A DNA stretch of 16,034 nt. It comes from Methanobacteriota archaeon. GTDB taxonomy: Archaea; Thermoplasmatota; Poseidoniia; Poseidoniales; Thalassarchaeaceae. Location of the stretch: the NCBI GenBank assembly GCA_002712575.1, contig PATZ01000036.1, positions 3,449-19,482 on the forward strand. Direction: 5' to 3'. The notes beneath the pieces were generated by a model. The model was not told the DNA's origin. It did no database searches and worked only from the letters and a program-made list of their open reading frames with translations. This document shows positions 7,586-15,197 of this stretch, piece by piece. Positions within the stretch are counted from its first letter, which is position 1. Every line of letters begins with the position of its first letter. Made by a program: the position numbers and the translations under genes.

Positions 7586-10357
7586 TTAATCATTCCTTTT
7601 TCTTCTTTCTACGTGCCTCCAGGCACTTCCTGCTAATCTAGGATTAGCGAGATATTGATCATCAGGAATGACACGTATTTCCCATCTAGAATCTTGTTCA
7701 TCTCCCGGTATTTCTGGATTCATACCGAATAATGCACCATTGTGATATGGGGTTTTTTCTTCCGATAAAATCCTTTGTAAGTCTCTTTCAGAGTGTTGAG
7801 ACGCCCTACTTTCCAATAGTGTTTGTAAATCGGAATGAATTAGGGAAGGATTAGGTAATTTGAGAGGGTTAGATATTTTTAGATTTCTACATTTCTTCTC
7901 TATCTCTTTGTATAATCTATCGCCTGTTATAGGCAATTCATTTACTCTTATTCCGGATGCGTCATAAACAGCATTACAAACCGCAGGAAGTATTGGCAGC
8001 AAAGGACCTTCTCCTGCCTCTTTAGCACCGAAAGGCCCTTCCAAATCGTTGGATTCAACTATTATTGGATTTACCTTTGGCATTTCATGGATACTTGGTA
8101 TTTTGTAATCTAATAAATCTGGATTTAGTAAGTCTCCCCCCCGGCTGTATTTCATTTCTTCACTAAGTACTTGTCCCAGACCCATATGACAAGAGCCTAT
8201 TATCTGCCCCTTAACAGACAGAGGATTTAGGGCTTTTCCGCAATCATGTGCTGCCCAGACTTCAAGAACTTTAGTTTGTCCAGTTTCCATATCCACTTTT
8301 ACTTCAGCGACATAAGCAGAAAAAGAGTAAGCAGGCGCTAATCCTGCAGCAGCTCCTTTGTGTGCCCTACCCATAGGAGGAGTACGATATGAGCCTGAAG
8401 AAGTAAGTGCCCCTCTATCTTCTTGGGCTTTATGTAAAGCTTCAAGATATGAAACTCCTATTGCAGGATCTTGTTTATCAAAAATTCTCCTATCTCCAAT
8501 GACAAGTTTCTTAATTTCAGTGTCTGTTATGATGGAGGCTGCCTTGAGAAGGTCTTTCCTTATTTCCAGTGCTGCAGAAATTGCTGCATTAGCATTCATG
8601 AATGTAACTCGTGAAGAATAAGATCCTAAATCTACAGGAGATGTATCAGTTTCCCTACTTCTTACACGTATCATATCCAAAGGTAGCCCAAGAACTTCGG
8701 CAACAGATTGAGCAACAACTGTGTCGGAGCCTTGTCCTATATCTGCAGCACCTGTGTGGATTGTAACGCCTCCATCCATATCGATTTTCAAATGGACAGT
8801 TGCATGTGGAAATTTATTGGGATCCCAATGAATTGGTAGACCACTGCCAGATATGAAAAATCCACAACCTATGCCAATACCGTGCCCTAATGGTAATTGG
8901 CGAAATTTTTTATCCCAATCTGATGCTATTTTGACCTTTTCTAAACATTCCCTCATACCAATACTAGTTATTCTAAATCCAGTAATTGTTGCAGAAAAAG
9001 GAGGTAGTAGATTGGCTAAACGAAGTGTAATTGGATCTACAGATAATTGCTCAGCAATATCATCTAGCCCCACTTCAACAGCACATCTAGAATTTACAGC
9101 CCCATGACCTCTCATAGCACCACTTGCAGGTTTATTTGTCCAAACTCTAGCACCCGTATAATGGAAGGCTCCTAATTCATATGGCGCAGTATGTAAGACT
9201 CCATTGTAATAAGTAGTTACATGACCAAAGGATGCAAAAGCTCCTCCATCGATCAAAGCATCGGTTTGAACACCACATAGACGGCCAGCAGAATCTGCAT
9301 GTATGTCCATTTCGATTCTAGAAGGATGCCTTCCTCTATTTACCCAAAATACTTCTTCTCTATCAAAGGTAATTCTTACTGGCCTTCCTGATTTTCTAGC
9401 TAATATAGCAGCACACATTTCATGAGGGAATGGATCGGATTTACCTCCGAAACCACCACCTACGAAAGTTCGGTAAACATTAATTTGATGCATTGGGATT
9501 TCTAAGACATCTGCCAATGCACGGTGAACGTAATGAGGCACTTGTTGAGGAGTATATAATGTCAATCTACCAGATGGATCCCAATCAGCAACAACAGCAT
9601 GAGGTTCTGTGAAACCATGATTAACTCCAGCAAATAACCAATTCGATTTATGATTTGCCACAGAGTTAGGAATCATTTCACCAATATTGCCAAATTCCTG
9701 AAAGACTCTTTTTTGTACATTTGATTCTCCGATGTGATATTGTCCTCTATCATGTATTGGATATTTAGAATCATCCAACCCTTTACGCATATCATGAATA
9801 CTATCTAAAACCTCATATTCAACTTCAATTAACCTGACTGCTTCTAAGGCTGTACTTTCATCAATAGCTGCAACACAAGCAACCAAATCTCCTTTATGAC
9901 GAGTTTTTTCAATTGCCATTGCATGTTCGTCTTTGGTCACTGGTAAAACTCCAAATGAATTTTGAGCATCTGCACCAGTTGCTATTGCTATGACACCTTC
10001 TAACTCTATGGCTTTACTAATATCAATCGAAAGTACACGCGCATAATGATGTGGAGAACGAACGATTTTGCCAATTAATTCATTACTTAACCTTATATCA
10101 TCTCCATAATTAGCCTTTCCAGTAACTTTCCATTTACTATCTACGAGTGCAGTGGACTTACCTATGGAAATTCCACTAATTAGTTCATCATGCCTATGGC
10201 CGCCCCTAGGTTGGAGTTTTTTACCACCTTGACTTTCGGGTATTAATTGGATATTGCGTAATTCACTGAATTGATTTTTACCGCCAGAGCCAGGTCTTGA
10301 GAAAGGCAACTTACCCGGTTGTTGTCTGTAGCCAACCATTTCATCATCATTAGACAT
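7586..10357 (-). CDS. Molybdopterin-binding large subunit, 4-hydroxybenzoyl-CoA-reductase-like
   Basis: Catalytic (alpha) subunit of a xanthine-oxidase-family hydroxylase; it holds the molybdenum cofactor and substrate. In the 923-residue product the substrate-pocket half begins near residue 67 (KVTGKANYGDDI at 77-88). Cofactor motifs follow: VGGGFGGK 299-306, SGAMRGHG 412-419, GAADIGQGSDT 536-546, GSYSSRVTF 578-586 and GPFGAKEAGEG 774-784, whose Glu783 matches the conserved base of the family. SGAMRGHG and GPFGAKEA match 4-hydroxybenzoyl-CoA reductase alpha as I remember it; the CO dehydrogenase AYRCSFR loop is absent. There are about 66 extra residues at the N-terminus and about 100 at the C-terminus, against a usual 760-780. 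I chose the ATG at 10357 (GGTGG four bases before) over one at 10420 inside the preceding gene. The physiological substrate is not determinable here. Confidence 0.94.
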   Translation of the reverse strand: MSNDDEMVGYRQQPGKLPFSRPGSGGKNQFSELRNIQLIPESQGGKKLQPRGGHRHDELISGISIGKSTALVDSKWKVTGKANYGDDIRLSNELIGKIVRSPHHYARVLSIDISKAIELEGVIAIATGADAQNSFGVLPVTKDEHAMAIEKTRHKGDLVACVAAIDESTALEAVRLIEVEYEVLDSIHDMRKGLDDSKYPIHDRGQYHIGESNVQKRVFQEFGNIGEMIPNSVANHKSNWLFAGVNHGFTEPHAVVADWDPSGRLTLYTPQQVPHYVHRALADVLEIPMHQINVYRTFVGGGFGGKSDPFPHEMCAAILARKSGRPVRITFDREEVFWVNRGRHPSRIEMDIHADSAGRLCGVQTDALIDGGAFASFGHVTTYYNGVLHTAPYELGAFHYTGARVWTNKPASGAMRGHGAVNSRCAVEVGLDDIAEQLSVDPITLRLANLLPPFSATITGFRITSIGMRECLEKVKIASDWDKKFRQLPLGHGIGIGCGFFISGSGLPIHWDPNKFPHATVHLKIDMDGGVTIHTGAADIGQGSDTVVAQSVAEVLGLPLDMIRVRSRETDTSPVDLGSYSSRVTFMNANAAISAALEIRKDLLKAASIITDTEIKKLVIGDRRIFDKQDPAIGVSYLEALHKAQEDRGALTSSGSYRTPPMGRAHKGAAAGLAPAYSFSAYVAEVKVDMETGQTKVLEVWAAHDCGKALNPLSVKGQIIGSCHMGLGQVLSEEMKYSRGGDLLNPDLLDYKIPSIHEMPKVNPIIVESNDLEGPFGAKEAGEGPLLPILPAVCNAVYDASGIRVNELPITGDRLYKEIEKKCRNLKISNPLKLPNPSLIHSDLQTLLESRASQHSERDLQRILSEEKTPYHNGALFGMNPEIPGDEQDSRWEIRVIPDDQYLANPRLAGSAWRHVERRKRND

Positions 10358-10361
10358 AAAA

Positions 10362-10367
10362 CCACCT
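10362..10367 (-). promoter_or_regulatory. Ribosome binding site AGGTGG deciding the large-subunit start
   Basis: The minus strand reads TAAAGGTGGTTTTATG: the small-subunit stop TAA directly precedes the Shine-Dalgarno, which lies four bases before the ATG at 10357. It rules out the longer reading from 10420, which would overlap the [2Fe-2S] subunit gene by 53 bases. Confidence 0.8.
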
Positions 10368-10934
10368 TTAATTATTGAATCCGGGATGAGGGTCACTTTT
10401 TGGAGAAGTTGAGTCTTCAATTTTTACATTATTTACCATTATTTCTGAAGCTGCTTTTACAGAATCAATGATTTGTTGATAACCGGTACACCTACACAGA
10501 TTTCCTTCTATAGCTGTTTTTATTTCCTGATCGTTTGGATTGTTATTTTCATTCAATAATGCTGAAATTACTACTAAAAATCCTGGTGTACAAAAACCGC
10601 ACTGACTTCCTCCGTACTCTGCAAAAGTTTCCTGAATTGGATGAAGATGGTGTCCCAAAGATAGACCCTCGACTGTAGTTATTTCAGAACCTTCAACTTC
10701 CTTGGCCATAGTTAAACATGATAATTTTGGTATGCCGTCGACTAAAACTGTACAACAGCCACATGTACCTAAATCGCATCCCCTCTTTGTCCCAAGGCTT
10801 CCTCCTTTATTTCTTAAAACATCTAATAAAATAGAATTACTTGCTATCGTAGTTGAAAAATCAACATTATTTATCCTTGATGTCCAAGATACTTCATCCG
10901 AGGAAGGAATCATTGGAAGCCTAAATCGTGACAT
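10368..10934 (-). CDS. [2Fe-2S] small subunit of the molybdenum hydroxylase
   Basis: Gamma subunit carrying two [2Fe-2S] clusters that wire the molybdenum centre to the FAD subunit. Residues 20-90 form a plant-ferredoxin-like domain with Cys53, Cys58, Cys61 and Cys73 (in GCDLGTCGCCTVLVDG and SCLTM). Residues 105-165 form the all-helical second domain with CGFCTPG (Cys112, Cys115) and LCRCTGY (Cys147, Cys149). All eight ligands are present. At 188 residues it is slightly longer than the usual 155-170, from about 18 extra N-terminal residues and a Pro/Ser tail. The ATG at 10934 lies five bases after the regulator stop; no strong ribosome site is seen, so coupling to the regulator gene is likely. 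Gene order small-large-medium differs from the medium-small-large order of many CO dehydrogenase operons. Confidence 0.96.
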   Translation of the reverse strand: MSRFRLPMIPSSDEVSWTSRINNVDFSTTIASNSILLDVLRNKGGSLGTKRGCDLGTCGCCTVLVDGIPKLSCLTMAKEVEGSEITTVEGLSLGHHLHPIQETFAEYGGSQCGFCTPGFLVVISALLNENNNPNDQEIKTAIEGNLCRCTGYQQIIDSVKAASEIMVNNVKIEDSTSPKSDPHPGFNN

Positions 10935-10939
10935 ATATG

Positions 10940-11647
10940 TTAATTCCCATCTATCATAGTTCTTTGAGTATTTGGTTTTAAATTATCATTTTGTGTCTTT
11001 AGATCCTCAATAGCTTTACGTAAAATCGTTGATTCTGCTCTTTGAATATGTTCTCCAAGAGTACTCCTAGCCATACCAAGTTCGTCGGCCAAATCTTTTA
11101 GAGTAGTTTTAGATTCTGTGCCATAATAGCCCCTGTAAGCAGCATAAGAAATTATTTCTTTTTGCCTACTTGTTAATTCATCCGTCCAGCCATTTCCGAT
11201 ATCTCCTTTTATTGATTGGACACTGATTTTGTCAGGAGGCATCAATTCTCTTACTACTGAAACAAACTTCCTTACTGAATCAGAAATTCCAGATATTCGT
11301 AATTCCATGCCCATTTCTGAGCACAATTTATACGGAGTTTGTAAATGAATATTTGCCATTTCTATTCCCATAATTGCTAATGGATGTGTGCATAGTAAAC
11401 TAACTAAAATACCATCTTCATCTTCTTCATATTTGTCAATAACTTCGAAATATGCTAGTTTTGAAATATCTTCAAGAGAGGCGTTTTGACGTAATTTTAT
11501 TTCGCATAATTGAGTTATTCCTCTATTTGTAACTGAAAGATGGCCAAGAATTTCAATGCTATGAACAAGACTGATAATTTGAGAAATTTCATCTGAACCA
11601 TGAAGTGAATTAATGTTCCACCTTATGGAGACCTTACGCATATACAT
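10940..11647 (-). CDS. HTH_10 (bacterio-opsin activator type) transcriptional regulator
   Basis: A 235-residue DNA-binding regulator. The C-terminal HTH_10 domain at about 157-212 shows the family pattern LTSRQKEIISYAAYRGYY, then LKDLADELGMARSTLGEHIQRAE, the recognition helix region. HTH_10 proteins are essentially archaeal. The N-terminal 150 residues resemble the alpha/beta sensor part seen in small Bat-like regulators and contain an acidic turn (KYEEDEDG, 72-79) and Cys48, 86 and 109. The ligand is unknown. Two starts are possible, ATG 11647 and ATG 11641; neither has a Shine-Dalgarno, so it may be leaderless with its own weak promoter in the 35-base gap behind the protease gene. It lies five bases before the [2Fe-2S] subunit gene and is the obvious candidate to control the hydroxylase; that is inferred from position. 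Confidence 0.9.
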   Translation of the reverse strand: MYMRKVSIRWNINSLHGSDEISQIISLVHSIEILGHLSVTNRGITQLCEIKLRQNASLEDISKLAYFEVIDKYEEDEDGILVSLLCTHPLAIMGIEMANIHLQTPYKLCSEMGMELRISGISDSVRKFVSVVRELMPPDKISVQSIKGDIGNGWTDELTSRQKEIISYAAYRGYYGTESKTTLKDLADELGMARSTLGEHIQRAESTILRKAIEDLKTQNDNLKPNTQRTMIDGN

Positions 11648-11682
11648 TGCAAACAGGGAATATGTATTGAATCCTGCGGAGA

Positions 11683-12903
11683 TTATGACCAGTAAGACTC
11701 ACGGATAGCCTGATTAGTTTGCATACATAGAACTACATCGGATGGCCTATTAGGAATTTCAGCGGTTCCATTAAGATGTTCGATGATCGGTAAAACATTG
11801 CTCTCATTCACGACACCCCAACCAACTTGTGTACAAGGAGCAATGGGGGATATAGGAGTTGTACCCGAGAGAGGATCCCATGACGAAAATGAAGGATACC
11901 ACGCTGAAAGATTAAGGGCATCTCTTAAATCATCATTTGAAAATTTTATTTCAGAACCATTGATTATGTTTTTATCTCTTTTTTCTGGATTTGCACCAGA
12001 TGAGAAATCACCAAATTCATGCCTTAAACTAGTGATTATTTTTGAAAGTAACCCGGCAGTTCTCGGAGTTGCGAATGATGTCCCAGAAGTTTCATGATAA
12101 CCATCCACATCATCATGATTCGGTAGTATTTGTGTCCAATCCGCTGCTACATCGGGATATGAGCCGCTCATAGTTTCTTTCTGATCATCTCCTTCTTCGG
12201 CATAACCAGAAATACCAATACTCCAAGGAGGTCCGGCTGTCGAATCTTGTACTGCTGGAGAGGGAGAATTATCTGCAGCACCTGTGTGTATTTTCCCTTT
12301 TTCAACAACTGCGACTTTTGTTGCATCTTCGATTCCTGGAACTGGAATTGAACCTATTGGACCAAAACTAGTAGTAATTATATCAACAAGTGGTTGGTTT
12401 GCTGCTGCCAAAACGGCAGCGTCACTAAAACCTTCTACAAAGAATATTACAGCATTGGGATTAGCATTCAATACTGCTCCTGTAACTGCAGTACCGTGAC
12501 CATCTTGAGGGTCATCTAGAATTGGAATGTCTGTATTATCGTCGGGAGTTGTACCAATTATCCTTGTACCTTTGAACCAAACAATATCTGTGGAGACAAT
12601 TGTATCCCAACAGGATTCTCTATCTGAAGAATATCTTTCTTCCCATGACCCATTTTTAGTTATATCACATACTTTAGTCACTCCCAACCCATTCAATAGC
12701 CATTGAGGATAGTCTTCTTCCATAACAAAATGATCATGATAGACATTTATGCCAGTGTCTATTGGCGCAACTACACTAAAAGCCCCAAAATCATCTGATG
12801 AAGAATTATCTTGAATACTAGATATTGTTGCATTACCAAAACAACCACCAAAGGAAGATAGTAAAAGTATCGTTAAAGTGGAAAAAACGAAATTTCTTGC
12901 CAT
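11683..12903 (-). CDS. Subtilisin-like serine protease (S8), probable lipoprotein
   Basis: An exported 406-residue protease. Residues 1-20 are a signal sequence ending FGGC, a lipobox-like site with Cys21 as probable lipid anchor. The full S8 triad is present: Asp49 in APIDTGIN, His136 in DGHGTAVTG and Ser276 in SGTSFATP; Asn212 in GAADNS is the oxyanion-hole residue. The catalytic domain runs from about 42 to 375. An insertion of about 60 residues lies between the Asp and His motifs, with Cys79 and Cys98; Cys357 and Cys393 could pair near the C-terminus. No propeptide of classical size is visible, since the Asp motif starts 28 residues after Cys21. The start ATG has a GGAGAA site. It sits between xdhC and the regulator, 15 bases after xdhC, an unusual place for a protease. 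Confidence 0.93.
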   Translation of the reverse strand: MARNFVFSTLTILLLSSFGGCFGNATISSIQDNSSSDDFGAFSVVAPIDTGINVYHDHFVMEEDYPQWLLNGLGVTKVCDITKNGSWEERYSSDRESCWDTIVSTDIVWFKGTRIIGTTPDDNTDIPILDDPQDGHGTAVTGAVLNANPNAVIFFVEGFSDAAVLAAANQPLVDIITTSFGPIGSIPVPGIEDATKVAVVEKGKIHTGAADNSPSPAVQDSTAGPPWSIGISGYAEEGDDQKETMSGSYPDVAADWTQILPNHDDVDGYHETSGTSFATPRTAGLLSKIITSLRHEFGDFSSGANPEKRDKNIINGSEIKFSNDDLRDALNLSAWYPSFSSWDPLSGTTPISPIAPCTQVGWGVVNESNVLPIIEHLNGTAEIPNRPSDVVLCMQTNQAIRESYWS

Positions 12904-12918
12904 TTTTTATTTCTCCAT

Positions 12919-13767
12919 TTATTTCTTTTCTAAAGATTGTTGTGCATCTAGAGATATTATCTCAGCGCAAATAGCGATTGCGATTTCTTCTGGGGTGTGT
13001 GCACCTATGGGTAAACCAATAGGACATCTAGTCGAGTCGACAATAGCAACTGGAATATTTGCATCTAATGCTGCTTTCCTAAATGCCGACCATTTAGTCT
13101 TAGAGCCTATGCAACCAACCCTCGGCCTTTGATTTGAATCGATTTTGGATAAAATACCAATTAAAATTTCCTGGTCTAGACTCCAATCATGACCTAATAG
13201 GAAAATATCTGAGAATCTAGAGAATGATTTTTGATTTTCTGAATCCAGAAATTCGGAAACAGAAGAGGTGTATATTTCTTCGGCATTCGGAAATCTTTCT
13301 TTATTCGAGAATTCCTCTCGAACATCGAAAATACTGTAAGTCCAGCCTATCGAATCACAAACAAATGCCAATGATTTTCCAACATGTCCTCCTCCAATAA
13401 TTAAAACATTAGGAGAAGTATTTATTACTTCCAAAGACACTGTCAACTGACCTCCACAAAGACTGTCCAAGGCAGTTACTTCTTTGCCTTTTCCATCCTT
13501 ATATAGTAAAAAATTCTCTATTCTTCCTCCCTGTAAAGACATTCTATATGGGCTTTTAATTAATTCATAAAGTGCTTCCTCGATTTTTAGTTCTAATCCA
13601 GCCCCTCCGATTGTACCGAATTTTTCACCGTTTTTTATCATGGCTAATTTAGCACCTGGTTTGCCTGGTATACTTCCTTTTGAATCGATTACAGTAGCCA
13701 AGGCTACATCGTAACCTTCTGCTAGCTTTTCTAAAATCCAAGAATGGACTCTACGAGTCATGCACAT
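12919..13767 (-). CDS. xdhC: XdhC/CoxI-family molybdenum hydroxylase maturation protein
   Basis: XdhC proteins bind molybdenum cofactor and deliver it, usually in sulfurated form, to xanthine-oxidase-family enzymes. The 282-residue protein has the two usual domains. The N-terminal XdhC_CoxI domain (about 7-115) contains GSIPGKPGAKL (31-41), GTIGGAGLE (51-59) and a Cys-Gly-Gly (104-106). The C-terminal Rossmann domain (about 119-270) contains VLIIGGGHVGKSLA (121-134), IGSKTK (220-225) and PIGLPIGAHTPEEIA (249-263). The start is ATG 13767 or ATG 13761; neither has a good ribosome site, and an AAATATA block at 13781-13787 could be a TATA box for a leaderless message beginning near the second ATG. 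It is the first gene of the hydroxylase cluster and so supports co-transcription of cofactor insertion with the enzyme. Confidence 0.94.
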   Translation of the reverse strand: MCMTRRVHSWILEKLAEGYDVALATVIDSKGSIPGKPGAKLAMIKNGEKFGTIGGAGLELKIEEALYELIKSPYRMSLQGGRIENFLLYKDGKGKEVTALDSLCGGQLTVSLEVINTSPNVLIIGGGHVGKSLAFVCDSIGWTYSIFDVREEFSNKERFPNAEEIYTSSVSEFLDSENQKSFSRFSDIFLLGHDWSLDQEILIGILSKIDSNQRPRVGCIGSKTKWSAFRKAALDANIPVAIVDSTRCPIGLPIGAHTPEEIAIAICAEIISLDAQQSLEKK

Positions 13768-13988
13768 CTCAGGAGAATCTTATATTTGTCATTAATCTAT
13801 GAATTAGTCGAAAGCGCCATCTAAAACTATCATAACTGTAACCTTTTCGAATCGGTTGGTTAATGCATTAGGACTCTCTCGTCGATATATGCGAGATGTC
13901 TCCGAACTATTCAGTGACGAAACCAACTCGGTTCAGAATCGATATGCGATTCTCTCACAATTCCTGAAATTTTGAAGGAGTAAATTCG
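13768..13988. promoter_or_regulatory. Divergent intergenic control region between xdhC and the transporter
   Basis: This 221-base region must hold promoters for two divergent units. On the minus strand, AAATATA at 13781-13787 is a candidate TATA box for xdhC. Toward the plus-strand gene there are several short dyads: TCTCG/CGAGA at 13877-13881 and 13892-13896, AACC/GGTT at 13921-13933, and a 7-bp perfect hairpin at 13935-13953. Two related elements, TCGATATATGCGA (13882-13894) and TCGATATGCGA (13939-13949), could be paired operator sites. No coding ORF or tRNA is seen in it. Confidence 0.45.
13935..13953 (+). other. Perfect 7-bp stem-loop in the transporter leader
   Basis: AGAATCG, loop ATATG, CGATTCT. 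It follows a smaller AACC/GGTT stem-loop by one base and ends 24 bases before the GGAG ribosome site of the metal transporter. It could be an RNA structure in the 5' leader or a DNA operator. It lacks the conserved core of the yybP-ykoY manganese riboswitch. Confidence 0.4.
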
Positions 13989-15197
13989 ATGGTTAGTTTT
14001 AATGAAATTATTGAGATAATTGTTGTTAGCATGCGTGACGCTTTTCTTGCAGTCACTGTTTTTGTTGCTGCAATGGTTTTGTTTTTTAGTTGGTTACAGT
14101 ATATTACTGCAGGAAGATTTGTCGATACAATTCGATCAAATACTAGATGGCAGCCAATAATTGGCGCACTCATGGGCATAACGCCAGGGTGTGGTGGAGC
14201 TATTGTAATGATGCCTATGTATGCGCGTGGTTATGTTACTTATGGCACTGTAATAGCAACACTGATTGCAACATTAGGAGATGCAGCATTTGTATTAATT
14301 GGTGCAGCAGTTACTGATTCATCATTTATACTACCTGTTATTGCTGTACATCTAATATCATTATTTGTTGGAATTTTTTGGGGATATCTTGTTGATATCT
14401 TGAAAATTACTCCTCGTAATCCCTTAGGGAAATTTAGTCTGAATTTTCGAGACGATTTGGTATTAGAGGTTCTTGTTGATGGAAAAAATCAAGACTCTAG
14501 AGAGGTATTCGAAGATCTAGGAAGAGAAGAAGAAAATGGTTGGAGATACATCCTTCTTCACAAAGGATATACTGTTTGGTGGATCATAACCACTCTAGGA
14601 CTAATATTCGCAATTATGTTGTTGTTTTGGAGTGCCCAAGATGCAAATTTCGCACTAGAAATAGATTATAATCCATTGACTTTACATGGGTTTATTACTT
14701 GGATAGGTTTGATTGGAACTTCCTTATCCATTATTCTTTATATTTCACAGAAAAATTGGATCGGTGATGATACAGAAGCATCTATCGGCGATAAATTATA
14801 TTCAATGCGTGAAACACTGATTCATTCTGCGAGTGAAACTGCATTCGTTACATTTTGGGTGATGTCTGCATATCTAATTTTTGAATTTTCCATGTTATTT
14901 TCAGATATGGATCAGACTGAACTAGCATCATATGGAGATGGTTTGATTGCAGTAATTATTGCATCATTAATTGGATTAATACCCGGTTGTGGCCCTCAAA
15001 TAATTGCTGTAACAGCATATACAAAGGATGCCATCTCATTTCCGGCACTTGTAGCAAATGCCATCAGTCAAGATGGAGATGCGCTTTTCCCATTGCTAGC
15101 AAGACATCGATTAGCGAGTCTATGGGCAACTGTTCACACCACTATCCCTGCCTTAATTGTCGGTGTTGGGTTGATGTTGTTTGATATTAGCTTCTAA
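13989..15197 (+). CDS. Putative manganese/metal transporter (DUF2899/ArsP_2-like)
   Basis: An integral membrane protein of 402 residues with about ten membrane segments in two homologous halves joined by a polar loop (about 140-190). Each half holds the same motif: ITPGCGGAIV (64-73) followed by a GDAAF (98-101) block, and LIPGCGPQII (330-339) followed by QDGDALFPL (361-369). The PGCG pair, probably meeting in the middle of the membrane, is the hallmark of the family annotated as putative manganese transporter. The true substrate in archaea is not established. GGAG lies eight bases before the ATG. It is transcribed away from the molybdenum cluster and its last 45 bases overlap the convergent nucleotidyltransferase gene. 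A link to manganese, or to an oxyanion such as molybdate or arsenite, cannot be decided from sequence. Confidence 0.85.
   Translation: MVSFNEIIEIIVVSMRDAFLAVTVFVAAMVLFFSWLQYITAGRFVDTIRSNTRWQPIIGALMGITPGCGGAIVMMPMYARGYVTYGTVIATLIATLGDAAFVLIGAAVTDSSFILPVIAVHLISLFVGIFWGYLVDILKITPRNPLGKFSLNFRDDLVLEVLVDGKNQDSREVFEDLGREEENGWRYILLHKGYTVWWIITTLGLIFAIMLLFWSAQDANFALEIDYNPLTLHGFITWIGLIGTSLSIILYISQKNWIGDDTEASIGDKLYSMRETLIHSASETAFVTFWVMSAYLIFEFSMLFSDMDQTELASYGDGLIAVIIASLIGLIPGCGPQIIAVTAYTKDAISFPALVANAISQDGDALFPLLARHRLASLWATVHTTIPALIVGVGLMLFDISF

Noticed and set aside
10358..10420. Longer start (ATG 10420) for the large subunit
   Set aside because: It overlaps the [2Fe-2S] gene by 53 bases and lacks a ribosome site, whereas AGGTGG precedes ATG 10357.
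6603..10934. Aerobic CO dehydrogenase (CoxMSL)
   Set aside because: The large subunit lacks the AYRCSFR active-site loop, the gene order differs, and the FAD subunit has a [4Fe-4S]-type loop absent from CoxM.
13840..13988. yybP-ykoY type manganese riboswitch ahead of the transporter
   Set aside because: Short stems are present, but I cannot find the conserved core or the long closing helix of that riboswitch, which is mainly bacterial.
14987..15184. 65-codon plus-strand frame rich in Cys
   Set aside because: It lies wholly inside the transporter gene in another frame and only reflects its codons.
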